64,000 bases of DNA from Sva-07 sp963715285 (GCA_963715285.1 CAVQRU010000039.1:1-64000), one strand, 5' to 3'. Shown: positions 1-7,995, numbered from the stretch's first letter. The notes: generated by a model not told the origin, from the letters alone. Program-made: numbers and translations.

Positions 1-258
1 GACGTCCGTTTCGTCGGCGTCAACACGATCGACTCGGTCGAGGTGATGGAGCGCTTCGCCGGCGAACGCGGGGTCACCTACGACCTCCTTCGCGATCAGT
101 TCGCCGAACTGGCCGACGGCATCGGTGCCGTGGCCTTCCCCGTCACGCTGTTCGTCACCTCCGACGGCACGATCGTCGAGCAGGCCGGGGTCCTCGACGC
201 CACTGAGTTGAACGCCAAGATCGACGACCTCCTGGTCGCGGAAGCGAGCCTCACATGA
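1..258 (+). CDS. TlpA-like thioredoxin-fold protein, 3' end only
   Basis: The frame is open from the first base, so the start lies outside the window; 85 residues are visible. The segment FPVTLFV contains the cis-proline of thioredoxin folds, followed by a strand-turn-strand (SDGTIVEQAG) and a terminal helix, as in TlpA/ResA-type periplasmic thiol oxidoreductases. The CXXC active site would lie upstream and cannot be seen. The stop codon overlaps the ATG of the CcdA-like gene by four bases (ATGA), so the two are translationally coupled. In such pairs CcdA passes electrons across the membrane to the thioredoxin-like partner for cytochrome c maturation. The family is clear; the exact role is inferred from the neighbour. 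Confidence 0.8.
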   Translation, partial: DVRFVGVNTIDSVEVMERFAGERGVTYDLLRDQFAELADGIGAVAFPVTLFVTSDGTIVEQAGVLDATELNAKIDDLLVAEASLT

Positions 259-1148
259 GCCTGTCCTTCATCCGCGGAATGGTCGCTGCGGTCAACCCGT
301 GCGGCTTCATCCTGCTGCCGACCTACCTCATGTACTTCCTCGGTCTGCAGGGCATCACCCCCGGCACGCAGCGCGCCACGATCCGGCGAGCGCTCCTCGT
401 GAGCGCAGCGGTGTCGGCAGGGTTCCTCTCGGTCTTCCTCGTTGCCGGCGTCATCTCCTACAACTTCACCAACTGGATCAACGAGAACGCCAAGTACGCC
501 ACCGGTGGCATCGGCGTGGCCCTCCTCGTGCTCGGCGTGGCGATGCTGTTCGGATACAAGCTCCCGTTCATGACGCCGAGCATCAACACCGGCGGCGACG
601 CACCCGAGCGCACCATGCGGGCGATGTTCGTGTTCGGCATCGCCTACGCCGTCGCATCGATCGGCTGCACGATCGGGTTGTTCATCGCCACGGTCTTCAG
701 CACGACGGCTCGCGAGGGAGTGGTGGCCGGTGTCGGCAACGTGCTGGCGTACGGCGCCGGCATGGCGCTCCTGGTCAGCGCCCTCACGGTCGCATTGGCG
801 TCGGCGAACACGAGCCTGCTGAAGTTCCTGCGGGGCGGCCTGCAGTACGTCGACCGTATTGCCGCGGGGTTCGTCGTCCTGTCGGGCGTCTACCTGCTGT
901 GGTACTTCTACTGGGTCGACATCAGGGAAGAAGGCGACCCGGTCACCGACTGGGCGCTCGAGCGTCAGGCGCAGGTCACCACGTTCCTCAACGACCACTG
1001 GCAGGTCGTTGGCATCGTGCTCGCGGTCGTGGTCGGCAGCGCCATCGCCTACGTGATGACCAGGCCGAAGTCACCCGAACCCGTCGACGTCGACCCAGCG
1101 ACGGACGTCACCGTCGGTTCGACGATCGACACGGGTCCTCAGGCGTAG
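255..1148 (+). CDS. ccdA: CcdA/DsbD-family transmembrane thiol-electron transporter
   Basis: This 297-residue membrane protein has about six hydrophobic segments. It shows the two conserved cysteines of the CcdA/DsbD-beta family: Cys16 in the N-terminal NPCGF motif and Cys138 in IGCTIGLF. The family moves reducing equivalents from cytoplasmic thioredoxin to extracytoplasmic thiol proteins, mostly for cytochrome c assembly. The tail after about residue 270 is polar and poorly conserved. It starts inside the stop codon of the upstream thioredoxin-like gene, and its 3' end overlaps the convergent acetyl-CoA hydrolase gene by 10 bases. Assignment to the family is firm; the physiological partner is inferred. 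Confidence 0.88.
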   Translation: MSLSFIRGMVAAVNPCGFILLPTYLMYFLGLQGITPGTQRATIRRALLVSAAVSAGFLSVFLVAGVISYNFTNWINENAKYATGGIGVALLVLGVAMLFGYKLPFMTPSINTGGDAPERTMRAMFVFGIAYAVASIGCTIGLFIATVFSTTAREGVVAGVGNVLAYGAGMALLVSALTVALASANTSLLKFLRGGLQYVDRIAAGFVVLSGVYLLWYFYWVDIREEGDPVTDWALERQAQVTTFLNDHWQVVGIVLAVVVGSAIAYVMTRPKSPEPVDVDPATDVTVGSTIDTGPQA

Positions 1149-2431
1149 TTGACGGCCTCGGCCGCCGCGGTCAACTCGGCGCGGTGATCGGGGTGGGCGA
1201 TCGCGATCAGCGCCTCGGCGCGCTCCTTGATCGACTTGCCCCGCATCTCGGCCACGCCGTACTCGGTCACGATCTTGTCGACGGTGTTCTTCGGTGTCGT
1301 CACCACGTCCCCGGCGGCGAGCTGCGGCACGATGCGCGAGGCACCGTGCGACGTCGTGGAGTGGAGAACCACGAAGCCCTGGCCGCCATCGGAGTAGATC
1401 GCGCCGCGGGCGAAGTCGTTCTGGCCGCCCGACGACGAGTAGTAGCTGCCGCCGATGGTCTCCGACGCGCACTGGCCGATGAAGTCGACGGTGAGCGTGG
1501 CGTTGATCGAGACGAAGTTGTTCTCGTTGGCGATCACGCGCGGATCGTTCACGTAGCGCACGGCGTGGAGCTCGATGGCGGTGTTCTCGTGGAGGAACTC
1601 GTGGAGGCGTCGCGTGCCGAGTGCGAACGTGCCGACGACCTTGGTGCGGTTGAGGCGCTTCTTCACCCCGTTGACGACACCCGACTCGATCAGATCGACC
1701 ACGCCGTCCGACACGAGCTCGGTGTGGATGCCGAGATCCTTGTGACCCGACAGTGAGGCCATGATCGCGTTGGGGATCGCTCCGATACCGGTCTGGATCG
1801 TCGCACCGTTCGGGATGCGTTCGGCGACGAAGGAGGCGATCTGGCGATCGGTCTCTCCGCACACGGCCGGGGGCACCTCGACGAGTTTGCGATCGCTGCG
1901 GCACCATCCGACGACCTGTGAGACGTGGATCTGGTTGCGACCGAACGTGCGCGGCATGTCGTCGGTGACCTCGAGGAAGATCCGCCCGCGCCCGATGAAG
2001 CTCGCGGTGTAGTCGGCGGACACGCCGAGGGAGAAGTAGCCGTGACGGTCCGGTGGTGACGCCGCGGCGATGACGAGCGGGTCGTCGGTGCGCATCCGCA
2101 TCAGCGCATAGACCTCGGAGAAGTGGGCGGGGACCAGCCCGATGTGTCCGGCGGCGAATTGCGGCCTCGTCACGTGGGAGAGGAAGTACGAGATGTTCTT
2201 CAGCCGGGTCCCGTACTCGCCACGAAGGTAGGGGCGATCGTGGATGGCGTGCATCTGATGGACCCGCACTTCGTCGATGCGTTGGTCGCCTGCGGCGGCA
2301 GCCGCTTCGATCGCGTCCATCACGGCGGTCGGTTCGCCGTTGCCCAGCGGCACGATGATCTGTTCTCCCGGCGCGATGTGTTCGAGGACGTCGCTGGGTT
2401 GGTTCGGTGCCGTGAGCGGTGCCGTCGTCAT
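1139..2431 (-). CDS. Acetyl-CoA hydrolase/CoA-transferase family protein
   Basis: This 430-residue protein belongs to the acetyl-CoA hydrolase/transferase family (family I CoA transferases, like succinyl-CoA:acetate or butyryl-CoA:acetate CoA-transferases). Visible marks are HTELVSDG near the middle, which holds the likely catalytic glutamate, and the SGGQNDFARGA loop, matching the GGxxDF substrate-loop motif. The reaction is transfer of CoA between a short-chain acyl-CoA and a carboxylate, or thioester hydrolysis; substrate cannot be told. The frame is open about 490 bases further upstream, but that part is antisense to the Nudix gene and has no family similarity, so the ATG at 2431 (MTTAPLTAPN) is the start. 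It overlaps the CcdA gene tail by 10 bases. Confidence 0.85.
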   Translation of the reverse strand: MTTAPLTAPNQPSDVLEHIAPGEQIIVPLGNGEPTAVMDAIEAAAAAGDQRIDEVRVHQMHAIHDRPYLRGEYGTRLKNISYFLSHVTRPQFAAGHIGLVPAHFSEVYALMRMRTDDPLVIAAASPPDRHGYFSLGVSADYTASFIGRGRIFLEVTDDMPRTFGRNQIHVSQVVGWCRSDRKLVEVPPAVCGETDRQIASFVAERIPNGATIQTGIGAIPNAIMASLSGHKDLGIHTELVSDGVVDLIESGVVNGVKKRLNRTKVVGTFALGTRRLHEFLHENTAIELHAVRYVNDPRVIANENNFVSINATLTVDFIGQCASETIGGSYYSSSGGQNDFARGAIYSDGGQGFVVLHSTTSHGASRIVPQLAAGDVVTTPKNTVDKIVTEYGVAEMRGKSIKERAEALIAIAHPDHRAELTAAAEAVNYA

Positions 2432-2530
2432 CTCCACACCGTAGAAGGCAAACGGTCCGACGACGCCCGCTTTCTGGCGACTTCGCCCGAATCTCGGGCG
2501 CGACGGTCGGTTCGATACCGTCGGGCGGGC

Positions 2531-3346
2531 ATGACCCAGCCTGCTGCCCCTCTCGACCCCCGCGACGTCCCGGTCAAGCCGGCCGCGACGGTGATGCTCG
2601 TGCGAGATGCCGTCGACGGCGAGCCGGGCATCGAGGTGTTCATGCTGCGCCGCACCGCGAACGCGGCGTTCGGCGCCGGCATGTACGTCTTCCCCGGTGG
2701 TCGCGTCGACGGCGTCGATGGTGCCGATGACATCGCTCCCTACTGCCGCGGGCTCGACGACCCCACCGCATCCACGAAATTGGGCATCGACCACGGCGGC
2801 CTCGCCTACTGGGTGGCCGCGGTGCGGGAGTGCTTCGAGGAGGCCGGGGTCCTGCTCGCCGAACCTCGAACCGGGGGGATGCTGCAGTTGCGCAACGAGG
2901 ATCGGCACGAGGTGCACGACAGCTCACTGTCGCTGGTGGAGCTGTGTCGCCGCGACGATCTGGTGCTCGACCTGTCGACCACTCACTACGTCGACCACTG
3001 GATCACACCGGTCGGCGAACAGCGCCGGTTCGACACCCGGTTCTTCCTCAGCGAGATGCCGAACGACCAGGAGCCGCTCCACGACGACAAGGAGACCGTC
3101 CACAGTCTGTGGGTGCGACCGGCCGAGGCGCTGCGGATGCAGGCCGAGGGTGAGCTGATGATGATGCCGCCGACGATGGCGAATCTGCGCTTCCTGGTTC
3201 CCCACCGCACCGCGGCCGAGGCCCTGGCGGCCGGTGCCGCGGTCGACCGTCCGGTGTGCACGCTCCCCAAGCTCCGACGCGATGCCGACGACAAGATCGT
3301 CGGCATCGCGATGCCCGGCGACCCCGACTACGACGACCTCGACTGA
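2531..3346 (+). CDS. Nudix hydrolase with split Nudix box (NUDT19-like)
   Basis: This 271-residue protein has a Nudix motif interrupted by an insertion: the leading glycines are at residues 56-57 (FPGGRVDG) and the REx2EExG part at 99-106 (RECFEEAG). About 40 residues separate them instead of the usual handful. The same insertion is known from the NUDT19/RP2 branch, where substrates include CoA and acyl-CoA. The C-terminal half contains a second conserved block ending in MMMPPTMANLRFL, also typical of that branch. The start at 2531 is chosen because upstream in-frame sequence is antisense to the CoA-transferase gene. A TACCGT hexamer lies nine bases before the ATG and there is no Shine-Dalgarno. 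Substrate is not determinable from sequence. Confidence 0.85.
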   Translation: MTQPAAPLDPRDVPVKPAATVMLVRDAVDGEPGIEVFMLRRTANAAFGAGMYVFPGGRVDGVDGADDIAPYCRGLDDPTASTKLGIDHGGLAYWVAAVRECFEEAGVLLAEPRTGGMLQLRNEDRHEVHDSSLSLVELCRRDDLVLDLSTTHYVDHWITPVGEQRRFDTRFFLSEMPNDQEPLHDDKETVHSLWVRPAEALRMQAEGELMMMPPTMANLRFLVPHRTAAEALAAGAAVDRPVCTLPKLRRDADDKIVGIAMPGDPDYDDLD

Positions 3347-3350
3347 ACGA

Positions 3351-3381
3351 ATTGCACCAGGGGTCAGACCCCAGGTGCAAT
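3351..3381. repeat. Palindromic intergenic repeat, GGGGTC-N-GACCCC core (copy 1)
   Basis: The 31 bases read ATTGCACC-A-GGGGTC, a central A, then GACCCC-A-GGTGCAAT. The arms are complementary apart from one A/A mismatch, giving a near-perfect hairpin on either strand. It fills almost all of the 37-base gap between the convergent stop codons of the Nudix gene and mrp, so it could end transcription in both directions. The same core with different but internally complementary arms occurs at 7996-8025 and 26884-26912. Confidence 0.85.
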
Positions 3382-3383
3382 GC

Positions 3384-4640
3384 TCAGCGGTCGGCGTCGA
3401 GTTCGGCGAACGCGGCGTTGACGGTGTCGAAGAGGCGGGCGGAGCAGCCGGCCATGTCGACGGCGTCGGGGTCGGCGGGCGGTGCGATGTCGGTGAGGAT
3501 GCGCTCCGCGATCGCCCGGAAGGCGTCGGCGGCTGCGCCCTCACCGATGAGTGCCACCGGTTCGCCGGCGTCGCCGCCCGCTGCCACCGACGCCTCGAGT
3601 GGTACCTGGCCGAGCAGCGGTGCGTCGATCGCGTCGGCGAGGGACTGGCCGCCCCCGGCGCCGAACAGCGCATAGGACTCGCCGTGGTCGCACGTGAACG
3701 CGCTCATGTTCTCGATCACGCCGATCACCTTCAGGAAACTGCGCTGCGCCATGTCGGCAGCACGCTGTGCCACCTTCTGCGCCGCGAGTGCCGGCGTCGT
3801 GACGACGATCAGATCCGTACTCGGGAGCATCCGGGCGAGGCCCATCTGGACGTCACCGGTGCCGGGCGGCATGTCGATCAGCAGGTAGTCGAGGTCGCCC
3901 CATCGGACGTCGCGGAGGAACTGCTCGACCGCTTTGGTCAGCATCAGTCCCCGCCACATCAGCGCGGTGTCCTCGTCGACGAGGAACCCGGTCGAGACCA
4001 CCTTGAGCAGCCCGTCGCCGATCACGCGCTCGTTCGGGACGATCTTCGGCTTGTCGGACCCCTCGACCTGTCGGGCCTCCATCCGATCGGAGATGCCGAG
4101 CAGACGTGGGACCGAGAAGCCCCAGATGTCGGCGTCGAGGACGCCGACGGTGTGTCCGGCGGCGGCGAGGGCTGCGGCCAGGTTGACCGTGACCGAGCTC
4201 TTGCCGACGCCGCCCTTGCCGCTCGCGATCGCCAGCACCTTGCACGACAGCGGCACCTCGGTGTCCGGTGCGTTCTGGCGGGCGTTCCAGCGTGCCTTGG
4301 TCATGACCTGGCTGCGTTCCTCGGCGTTCATCTCACCCCAGGCGATCTTGACGTCGGCGACACCGGGATGGACGCCGACGCGGGTTTCGACCTCCTTCTT
4401 GATCTCGGCCCGCAGCGGGCATCCGCCGATCGTGAGCTTGACCCCGACGGTGACGATCCCGCTGGGGTCGACCTCGACCGATGGCACCATGCCGAGCGAC
4501 ACGATGTCGGCGCCGAGTTCCGGGTCGATCACCGTGCCGAGCACGCTCATCACGTCGTCGATCGTGGGGGGTGCCACATGGGGCGCACCAGTCCTGGAGG
4601 GTGCGACTGTGGTCGCGGGGGCCGGCGTGGTCGGGGGCAT
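3384..4640 (-). CDS. mrp: Mrp/NBP35-family Fe-S cluster carrier ATPase
   Basis: This 418-residue protein has an N-terminal MIP18/DUF59 domain (about residues 25-105, starting IDDVMSVLGTVIDPELG) followed by a deviant-Walker ParA-like ATPase with P-loop GKGGVGKSSV at 141-150. The architecture is that of Mrp/ApbC, which binds and transfers Fe-S clusters in the cytoplasm. The family's C-terminal CxxC cluster ligand pair appears here as FTCDHGESY, so the second cysteine of the usual spacing is missing. Start: ATG 4640 has TAAAAT seven bases upstream, fitting a leaderless transcript; ATG 4649 lies inside that hexamer region. The gene diverges from a SufR-like regulator and an IscA-type gene, which supports a role in Fe-S metabolism. 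Confidence 0.9.
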   Translation of the reverse strand: MPPTTPAPATTVAPSRTGAPHVAPPTIDDVMSVLGTVIDPELGADIVSLGMVPSVEVDPSGIVTVGVKLTIGGCPLRAEIKKEVETRVGVHPGVADVKIAWGEMNAEERSQVMTKARWNARQNAPDTEVPLSCKVLAIASGKGGVGKSSVTVNLAAALAAAGHTVGVLDADIWGFSVPRLLGISDRMEARQVEGSDKPKIVPNERVIGDGLLKVVSTGFLVDEDTALMWRGLMLTKAVEQFLRDVRWGDLDYLLIDMPPGTGDVQMGLARMLPSTDLIVVTTPALAAQKVAQRAADMAQRSFLKVIGVIENMSAFTCDHGESYALFGAGGGQSLADAIDAPLLGQVPLEASVAAGGDAGEPVALIGEGAAADAFRAIAERILTDIAPPADPDAVDMAGCSARLFDTVNAAFAELDADR

Positions 4641-4647
4641 GCGGTGC

Positions 4648-4674
4648 ATTTTACCGGCGAAGTCCGTGTAATCT
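4648..4674. promoter_or_regulatory. Divergent leaderless-type promoters of mrp and the SufR-like gene
   Basis: Only 40 bases separate the two divergent start codons. On the minus strand TAAAAT (4648-4653) ends seven bases before the mrp ATG. On the plus strand TAATCT (4669-4674) ends six bases before the GTG at 4681. Each spacing puts the expected transcription start on the first base of the start codon. No Shine-Dalgarno is present for either gene. A regulator bound here would act on both genes; this is inferred from geometry. Confidence 0.6.
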
Positions 4675-4680
4675 CCGGGT

Positions 4681-5394
4681 GTGGATCGAGATCGGGTCGA
4701 TGTGTCGTCGGGTGACCCGACCCGGACGGTCGGGACGCCGCAGCTCGACCTGCTCAAGGCACTGGGCGACAACACCCGGTACGCGATCTACCTCGAACTC
4801 GCTCGATCGGCCCGTCCGTTGGCCACCGCCGACATCTCCGAGTCGCTCGGCCTGCACCCCAACACGGTGCGGCCGCACCTCGAGCGGATGCGAGAAGCCG
4901 GACTGCTCGACGTCGAAGTCGGCGGTCGCGGTGACGTCGGGCGCCCGCAGCACCGCTACTCGGTGGCGAGGAACGCGCCGTCGCTCGGCTTCGAACCTCC
5001 GACGATGCCGGTGCTCGCACGGATGGTGCTCGCGATGGCGGCCCGACTGCAGGCGAGCGCCGACGACGCCGAGGCGGTCGGCCGCACCGAGGGCATCGCC
5101 CGTGCGACTCCGTATGCCGACGCTCCGTCCACGTTGGAGGCGTTGGTCGCCGATCTCGATCGGCTCGGATTCGATCCGCTGGTCACCGACGACCCCGACG
5201 ATCCCGACGCCGCGGTGGTGGCGTTCGCTCACTGTCCGTTCGCCGACCTCGCCGAGCGGCACCCGGAGCTCGTGTGCGGGCTGCACCGCGGGCTCGTGGC
5301 AGGGTTCGTCGCCGAGATGGGCGACGCCGAGGTCGGCGAGTTCTGCACCCTGACGAGTCGCACCCCGTGTCGTGTGACCGTCGCTTCCCGCTAA
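4681..5394 (+). CDS. SufR-like Fe-S-binding winged-helix regulator
   Basis: The protein has 237 residues. Residues 20-100 form an ArsR/MarR-like winged helix (LLKALGDNTRYAIYLEL, then DISESLGLHPNTVRPHLERM as recognition helix). The C-terminal half carries four cysteines, Cys185 (HCPFADLA), Cys199 (HPELVCGLH), Cys222 and Cys230, in the arrangement seen in SufR-type regulators that bind a cluster and repress Fe-S assembly genes. It is followed 30 bases later by an IscA-type gene and is divergent from mrp, so it probably controls both. Start GTG 4681 is supported by TAATCT six bases upstream and the absence of a ribosome site. A DeoR-like or other metal-sensing regulator is the alternative. Confidence 0.8.
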   Translation: MDRDRVDVSSGDPTRTVGTPQLDLLKALGDNTRYAIYLELARSARPLATADISESLGLHPNTVRPHLERMREAGLLDVEVGGRGDVGRPQHRYSVARNAPSLGFEPPTMPVLARMVLAMAARLQASADDAEAVGRTEGIARATPYADAPSTLEALVADLDRLGFDPLVTDDPDDPDAAVVAFAHCPFADLAERHPELVCGLHRGLVAGFVAEMGDAEVGEFCTLTSRTPCRVTVASR

Positions 5395-5424
5395 ATTGAT
5401 GTCCGTCTGCAACCAGGAGGTTCC

Positions 5425-5754
5425 ATGATCACGCTCACCGATACCGCGGCCGTGAAGGTCCGTCAGCTGCTCGCCGACGAAGGAGCCGAGGATCTCGCGC
5501 TGCGCGTCGCCGTCCGTCCGGGCGGGTGCAGCGGGTTCTCCTACGAGATGTTCTTCGACGGCGACATCGCCGCCGACGACACCCAGGCCACGTTCGGCGA
5601 CGACGGGTTCGTCAAGGTCGTCGTCGACCCGGCGTCGGCGCAGCTGCTCGAGGGGGCCACGCTCGACTACAAGGACGGGCTCGACCAGTCCGGGTTCGCG
5701 ATCACGAACCCGAACGCCTCTCGCACCTGCGGGTGCGGTCAGAGCTTCTCCTGA
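5425..5754 (+). CDS. HesB/IscA-family Fe-S assembly protein
   Basis: This 109-residue A-type carrier has the three invariant cysteines: Cys35 in RPGGCSGFSYEM and Cys102/Cys104 in the terminal CGCGQSF. The family holds Fe or a nascent Fe-S cluster and delivers it to apo-proteins. A canonical ribosome site AGGAGG precedes the ATG by six bases, unlike the leaderless neighbours, and TAAATT about 30 bases upstream may be its own -10. It sits directly behind the SufR-like regulator. Length and motifs are normal; whether it corresponds to ErpA or another A-type protein cannot be told. Confidence 0.92.
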   Translation: MITLTDTAAVKVRQLLADEGAEDLALRVAVRPGGCSGFSYEMFFDGDIAADDTQATFGDDGFVKVVVDPASAQLLEGATLDYKDGLDQSGFAITNPNASRTCGCGQSFS

Positions 5755-5778
5755 ACTGAGCTGAACTGAACTGAGCTG
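5751..5778. repeat. Short tandem repeat of CTGAACTGA(G/A)
   Basis: Two full decamers and a partial third (CTGAACTGAG, CTGAACTGAA, CTGAGCTG) run in tandem over the IscA stop codon and just beyond. It is a minor slippage-type repeat with no evident function. Confidence 0.6.
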
Positions 5779-5789
5779 CGCTCGTCGCT

Positions 5790-5815
5790 CGAGGGCGGGC
5801 TCCGGCCCACCCTCG
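5790..5815 (+). terminator. GC-rich hairpin after the IscA-type gene
   Basis: CGAGGGCGGGC (5790-5800), a four-base loop TCCG, then GCCCACCCTCG (5805-5815) form an 11-bp stem with one C/A mismatch. It lies between the convergent stops of the IscA-type gene and the Tat lipoprotein gene. There is no T-tract, as is common for hairpin terminators in high-GC actinobacteria. Confidence 0.5.
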
Positions 5816-5839
5816 ACCCACCGCGTCAACCGAGACGCG

Positions 5840-6790
5840 TCAACCGAGCGTGTCGAGCACCTCGGCGAGCTCGGCCCCGTTCCACACGGCGTCGAGCCGC
5901 TCGATCACCGTGCCGGTGGCGTCGGTGATGAACAACGCCGGTTCGTAGGTGAGGCCGGCTGCGTCGACGGCCGGCGCCGGGGTGGTTGCCGTGTTGTCGG
6001 TGTACACCTCGGCGTGCACGAACGTGTACCTGTCGGCGTACTCGCTCTGCAGGTCGATGATCGATTCGAGCGCCGGCGCACACGTGCCCGTCTGGCAGAA
6101 CGCAGGTGTGCCGACGAGATACACCACGCCCTTGCCCGACTCGGCACCGGACTCGAGCGCCTCGGTGAGGGTGACGTCGTGGAACGGGCACGGCTCGGGT
6201 GACCGCGTGCACACCGGGTCGACGCCCCGGGCGTCGTCGATCGTCGGCGTGTCGAACGGTGGGAGGGGTTGGCCGGGGCCGGGAACCGTGACGGTGCCGG
6301 GTTCCATGATCTGGAATGCGGCGCCCTGCGCGGGGCCGCCGTCGACGACGAGGTAGTAGACGCCGGGGGCGTCGATCTCGGTGCGGAAGTCGTAGTAGGG
6401 GCCGGGTTCGACGTCGCGGCGCACGGCGGACAGGCGTTCACCCAGGGGTGCACCGTCGACGTCGGTGACCTGCGCCCCGAGGGTGTCGGGGCCGTCCTGG
6501 ACCAGCTGGCCCTGGGCAGTGCCGAGGCTCATCGGGAGTCGCACCGGCCCGGGTTCCTGCACGTTCTGGGGGAAACGCTGCACGATCGTGTACGTCGCGG
6601 CGCCGGACGTGCCGTCGGTGGGAGGGTCGGTGGGCGGGTCGGTGGGGTCGGCGATGTCGTCGGGCGAGCCGAGTGCCGGGTCGGTCGTCGAGTCCGACCC
6701 GCAGGCCGCGAGGATGCCGGTGGCGGCCGCGCCGATCAGGAAGCCTCGCCGACTGAGGCGATCGGTGAATGGGACGCTGCGAGGGGTCAT
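5840..6790 (-). CDS. Tat-exported lipoprotein with thioredoxin-like C-terminal domain
   Basis: This 316-residue protein begins with a twin-arginine signal (LSRRGFLIGAAATGILAAC); the lipobox LAAC predicts membrane anchoring after Tat export. A Pro/Asp/Thr-rich linker follows (repeats of DPTDPP near residues 45-60), then a beta-rich region, then a thioredoxin-like part (VVYLVGTPAFCQTGTCAPALE) with a CX4C pair instead of CXXC. A short direct repeat, GCGTCAACCGAG, occurs twice at the 3' end (5823-5834 and 5837-5848), the second covering the stop codon. It may be a cell-surface thiol or copper-handling protein, but no specific function is recognised. Upstream in-frame sequence lacks a signal and is excluded. 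Confidence 0.75.
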   Translation of the reverse strand: MTPRSVPFTDRLSRRGFLIGAAATGILAACGSDSTTDPALGSPDDIADPTDPPTDPPTDGTSGAATYTIVQRFPQNVQEPGPVRLPMSLGTAQGQLVQDGPDTLGAQVTDVDGAPLGERLSAVRRDVEPGPYYDFRTEIDAPGVYYLVVDGGPAQGAAFQIMEPGTVTVPGPGQPLPPFDTPTIDDARGVDPVCTRSPEPCPFHDVTLTEALESGAESGKGVVYLVGTPAFCQTGTCAPALESIIDLQSEYADRYTFVHAEVYTDNTATTPAPAVDAAGLTYEPALFITDATGTVIERLDAVWNGAELAEVLDTLG

Positions 6791-6889
6791 CGAGTGCTCT
6801 TCGTGGTCGTGGGGGTGGACGCTGCCGACGCTACCGCCGGCTGTCTGCCGGGTCACAGCAGCCCCGGTCGCCACGGGTAGCTTGGCGAC

Positions 6890-7243
6890 ATGAGCAAGCC
6901 CCTCGGTCCCTACAGCCCGGTCGTGCGCGCCGGCGACTTCGTCATCGTCTCCGGCCAGGGCGGCATGGCCGACGGCAAGGTCGTCGAGGGCGGCGTCAGC
7001 GCCGAGACCACCCAGACGATGAAGAACGTGGCTGCGCAGCTCGCCACGGTCGGAGCCTCCCTGACCGACATCGTGAAGACCACCTGCTTCCTCACCGACA
7101 TGGAGAACTTCTCCGCGTTCAACGAGGCCTACGCGGCGGCGCTCGGATCGCACCGCCCCGCTCGGTCGACGGTCGCGGTGGCCGGCCTCCCGGCCGGATT
7201 CCTCGTCGAAGTGGAAGCCTGGGCGTACGTGCCACAGGGGTGA
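6890..7243 (+). CDS. RidA/YjgF/YER057c-family enamine deaminase
   Basis: This 117-residue protein shows the family signatures IVSGQGGMADGKVV, QTMKNVAAQLATVGASLTDI and RPARSTVAVAGLP; the arginine of RPARSTV is the conserved substrate-binding residue. RidA proteins hydrolyse reactive enamine/imine intermediates released by PLP enzymes. The start has TAGCTT six bases upstream and no ribosome site, fitting a leaderless mRNA. Its stop codon overlaps the GTG of tag by four bases (GTGA), so the two genes are coupled. A PLP-dependent decarboxylase lies 0.8 kb downstream, but no functional link can be shown. Confidence 0.9.
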   Translation: MSKPLGPYSPVVRAGDFVIVSGQGGMADGKVVEGGVSAETTQTMKNVAAQLATVGASLTDIVKTTCFLTDMENFSAFNEAYAAALGSHRPARSTVAVAGLPAGFLVEVEAWAYVPQG

Positions 7244-7824
7244 CCACGCAGCTCGAACGGTGCTCGTGGGCGTCCACCGGGGGCCCGAACATCGGCACCG
7301 CGTACCTCGACTACCACGACCAGGTCTGGGGCGTCCCCGAACGCGACCCACTCGTGCTGTTCGAATTCCTGATCCTCGAAGGAGCACAGGCCGGACTGTC
7401 GTGGTCGACGATCCTGCGCAAGCTCGACACCTACCGCGCCGCCTACCGCGGCTTCGACCCCGAGGTGGTGGCGTCGTTCGGCGACCACGACGTCGCCCGA
7501 CTCCTCGCGGACGAGGGCATCGTGCGCAACCGTGCCAAGGTCGAGGCCTCGATCCGCAACGCCCGGGCCTGGTTGACGATCGCCGACCCGGTGGCGTACC
7601 TGTGGGGGTTCGTCGACGGCGCCACGATCATCAACGAGTGGACGTCGATGGACGTCGTGCCGCCCGAGACCGAACGCTCGCGTGCGATGAGCAAGGACCT
7701 GAAGCGTCGCGGGTTCGGGTTCGTCGGCCCGACGATCTGCTACGCGTTCATGCAGGCAACCGGCATGGTCAACGACCACCTCACCACCTGCTTTCGTCAT
7801 GCCGAGTGTGCGGCACTAACCTGA
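7240..7824 (+). CDS. tag: DNA-3-methyladenine glycosylase I
   Basis: The 194-residue sequence has the Tag signatures: an N-terminal RCSWA cysteine, YLDYHDQVWG, GAQAGLSWSTIL, a helix-hairpin region near LLADEGIVRNRAKVEA, and GFGFVGPTICYAFMQATG followed by VNDHLTTCFRH. The terminal Cys/His residues together with the N-terminal Cys are the zinc ligands of this family. It excises 3-methyladenine from alkylated DNA. The GTG start overlaps the ridA stop (GTGA), so translation is coupled. Length matches the family. Confidence 0.93.
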   Translation: MTTQLERCSWASTGGPNIGTAYLDYHDQVWGVPERDPLVLFEFLILEGAQAGLSWSTILRKLDTYRAAYRGFDPEVVASFGDHDVARLLADEGIVRNRAKVEASIRNARAWLTIADPVAYLWGFVDGATIINEWTSMDVVPPETERSRAMSKDLKRRGFGFVGPTICYAFMQATGMVNDHLTTCFRHAECAALT

Positions 7825-7828
7825 CGTC

Positions 7829-7984
7829 ATGCCCGGCGCCATCGCCATCGTCATCGTGCTGTTGTTGATCCCGGTCGTGGTGATCATGAGCGGCGCCGTT
7901 GCCTCGGCGATCATCGGCGAGGTCTACTACCGCAACGCCCGATCGAAGTTCGCGGACAGCGAACTGCTCGACCTGCCCGACTGA
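7829..7984 (+). CDS. Small single-pass membrane protein
   Basis: The ORF encodes 51 residues. Residues 4-24 are strongly hydrophobic (IAIVIVLLLIPVVVIMSGAV), followed by a short charged tail (YYRNARSKFADSELLDLPD). It starts four bases after the tag stop, and TAACCT ends six bases before its ATG, giving it a leaderless-type promoter of its own. Family is not recognised. Codon use is typical of the neighbourhood, which supports it being a real gene. Confidence 0.65.
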   Translation: MPGAIAIVIVLLLIPVVVIMSGAVASAIIGEVYYRNARSKFADSELLDLPD

Positions 7985-7995
7985 CGTCGCCAACC

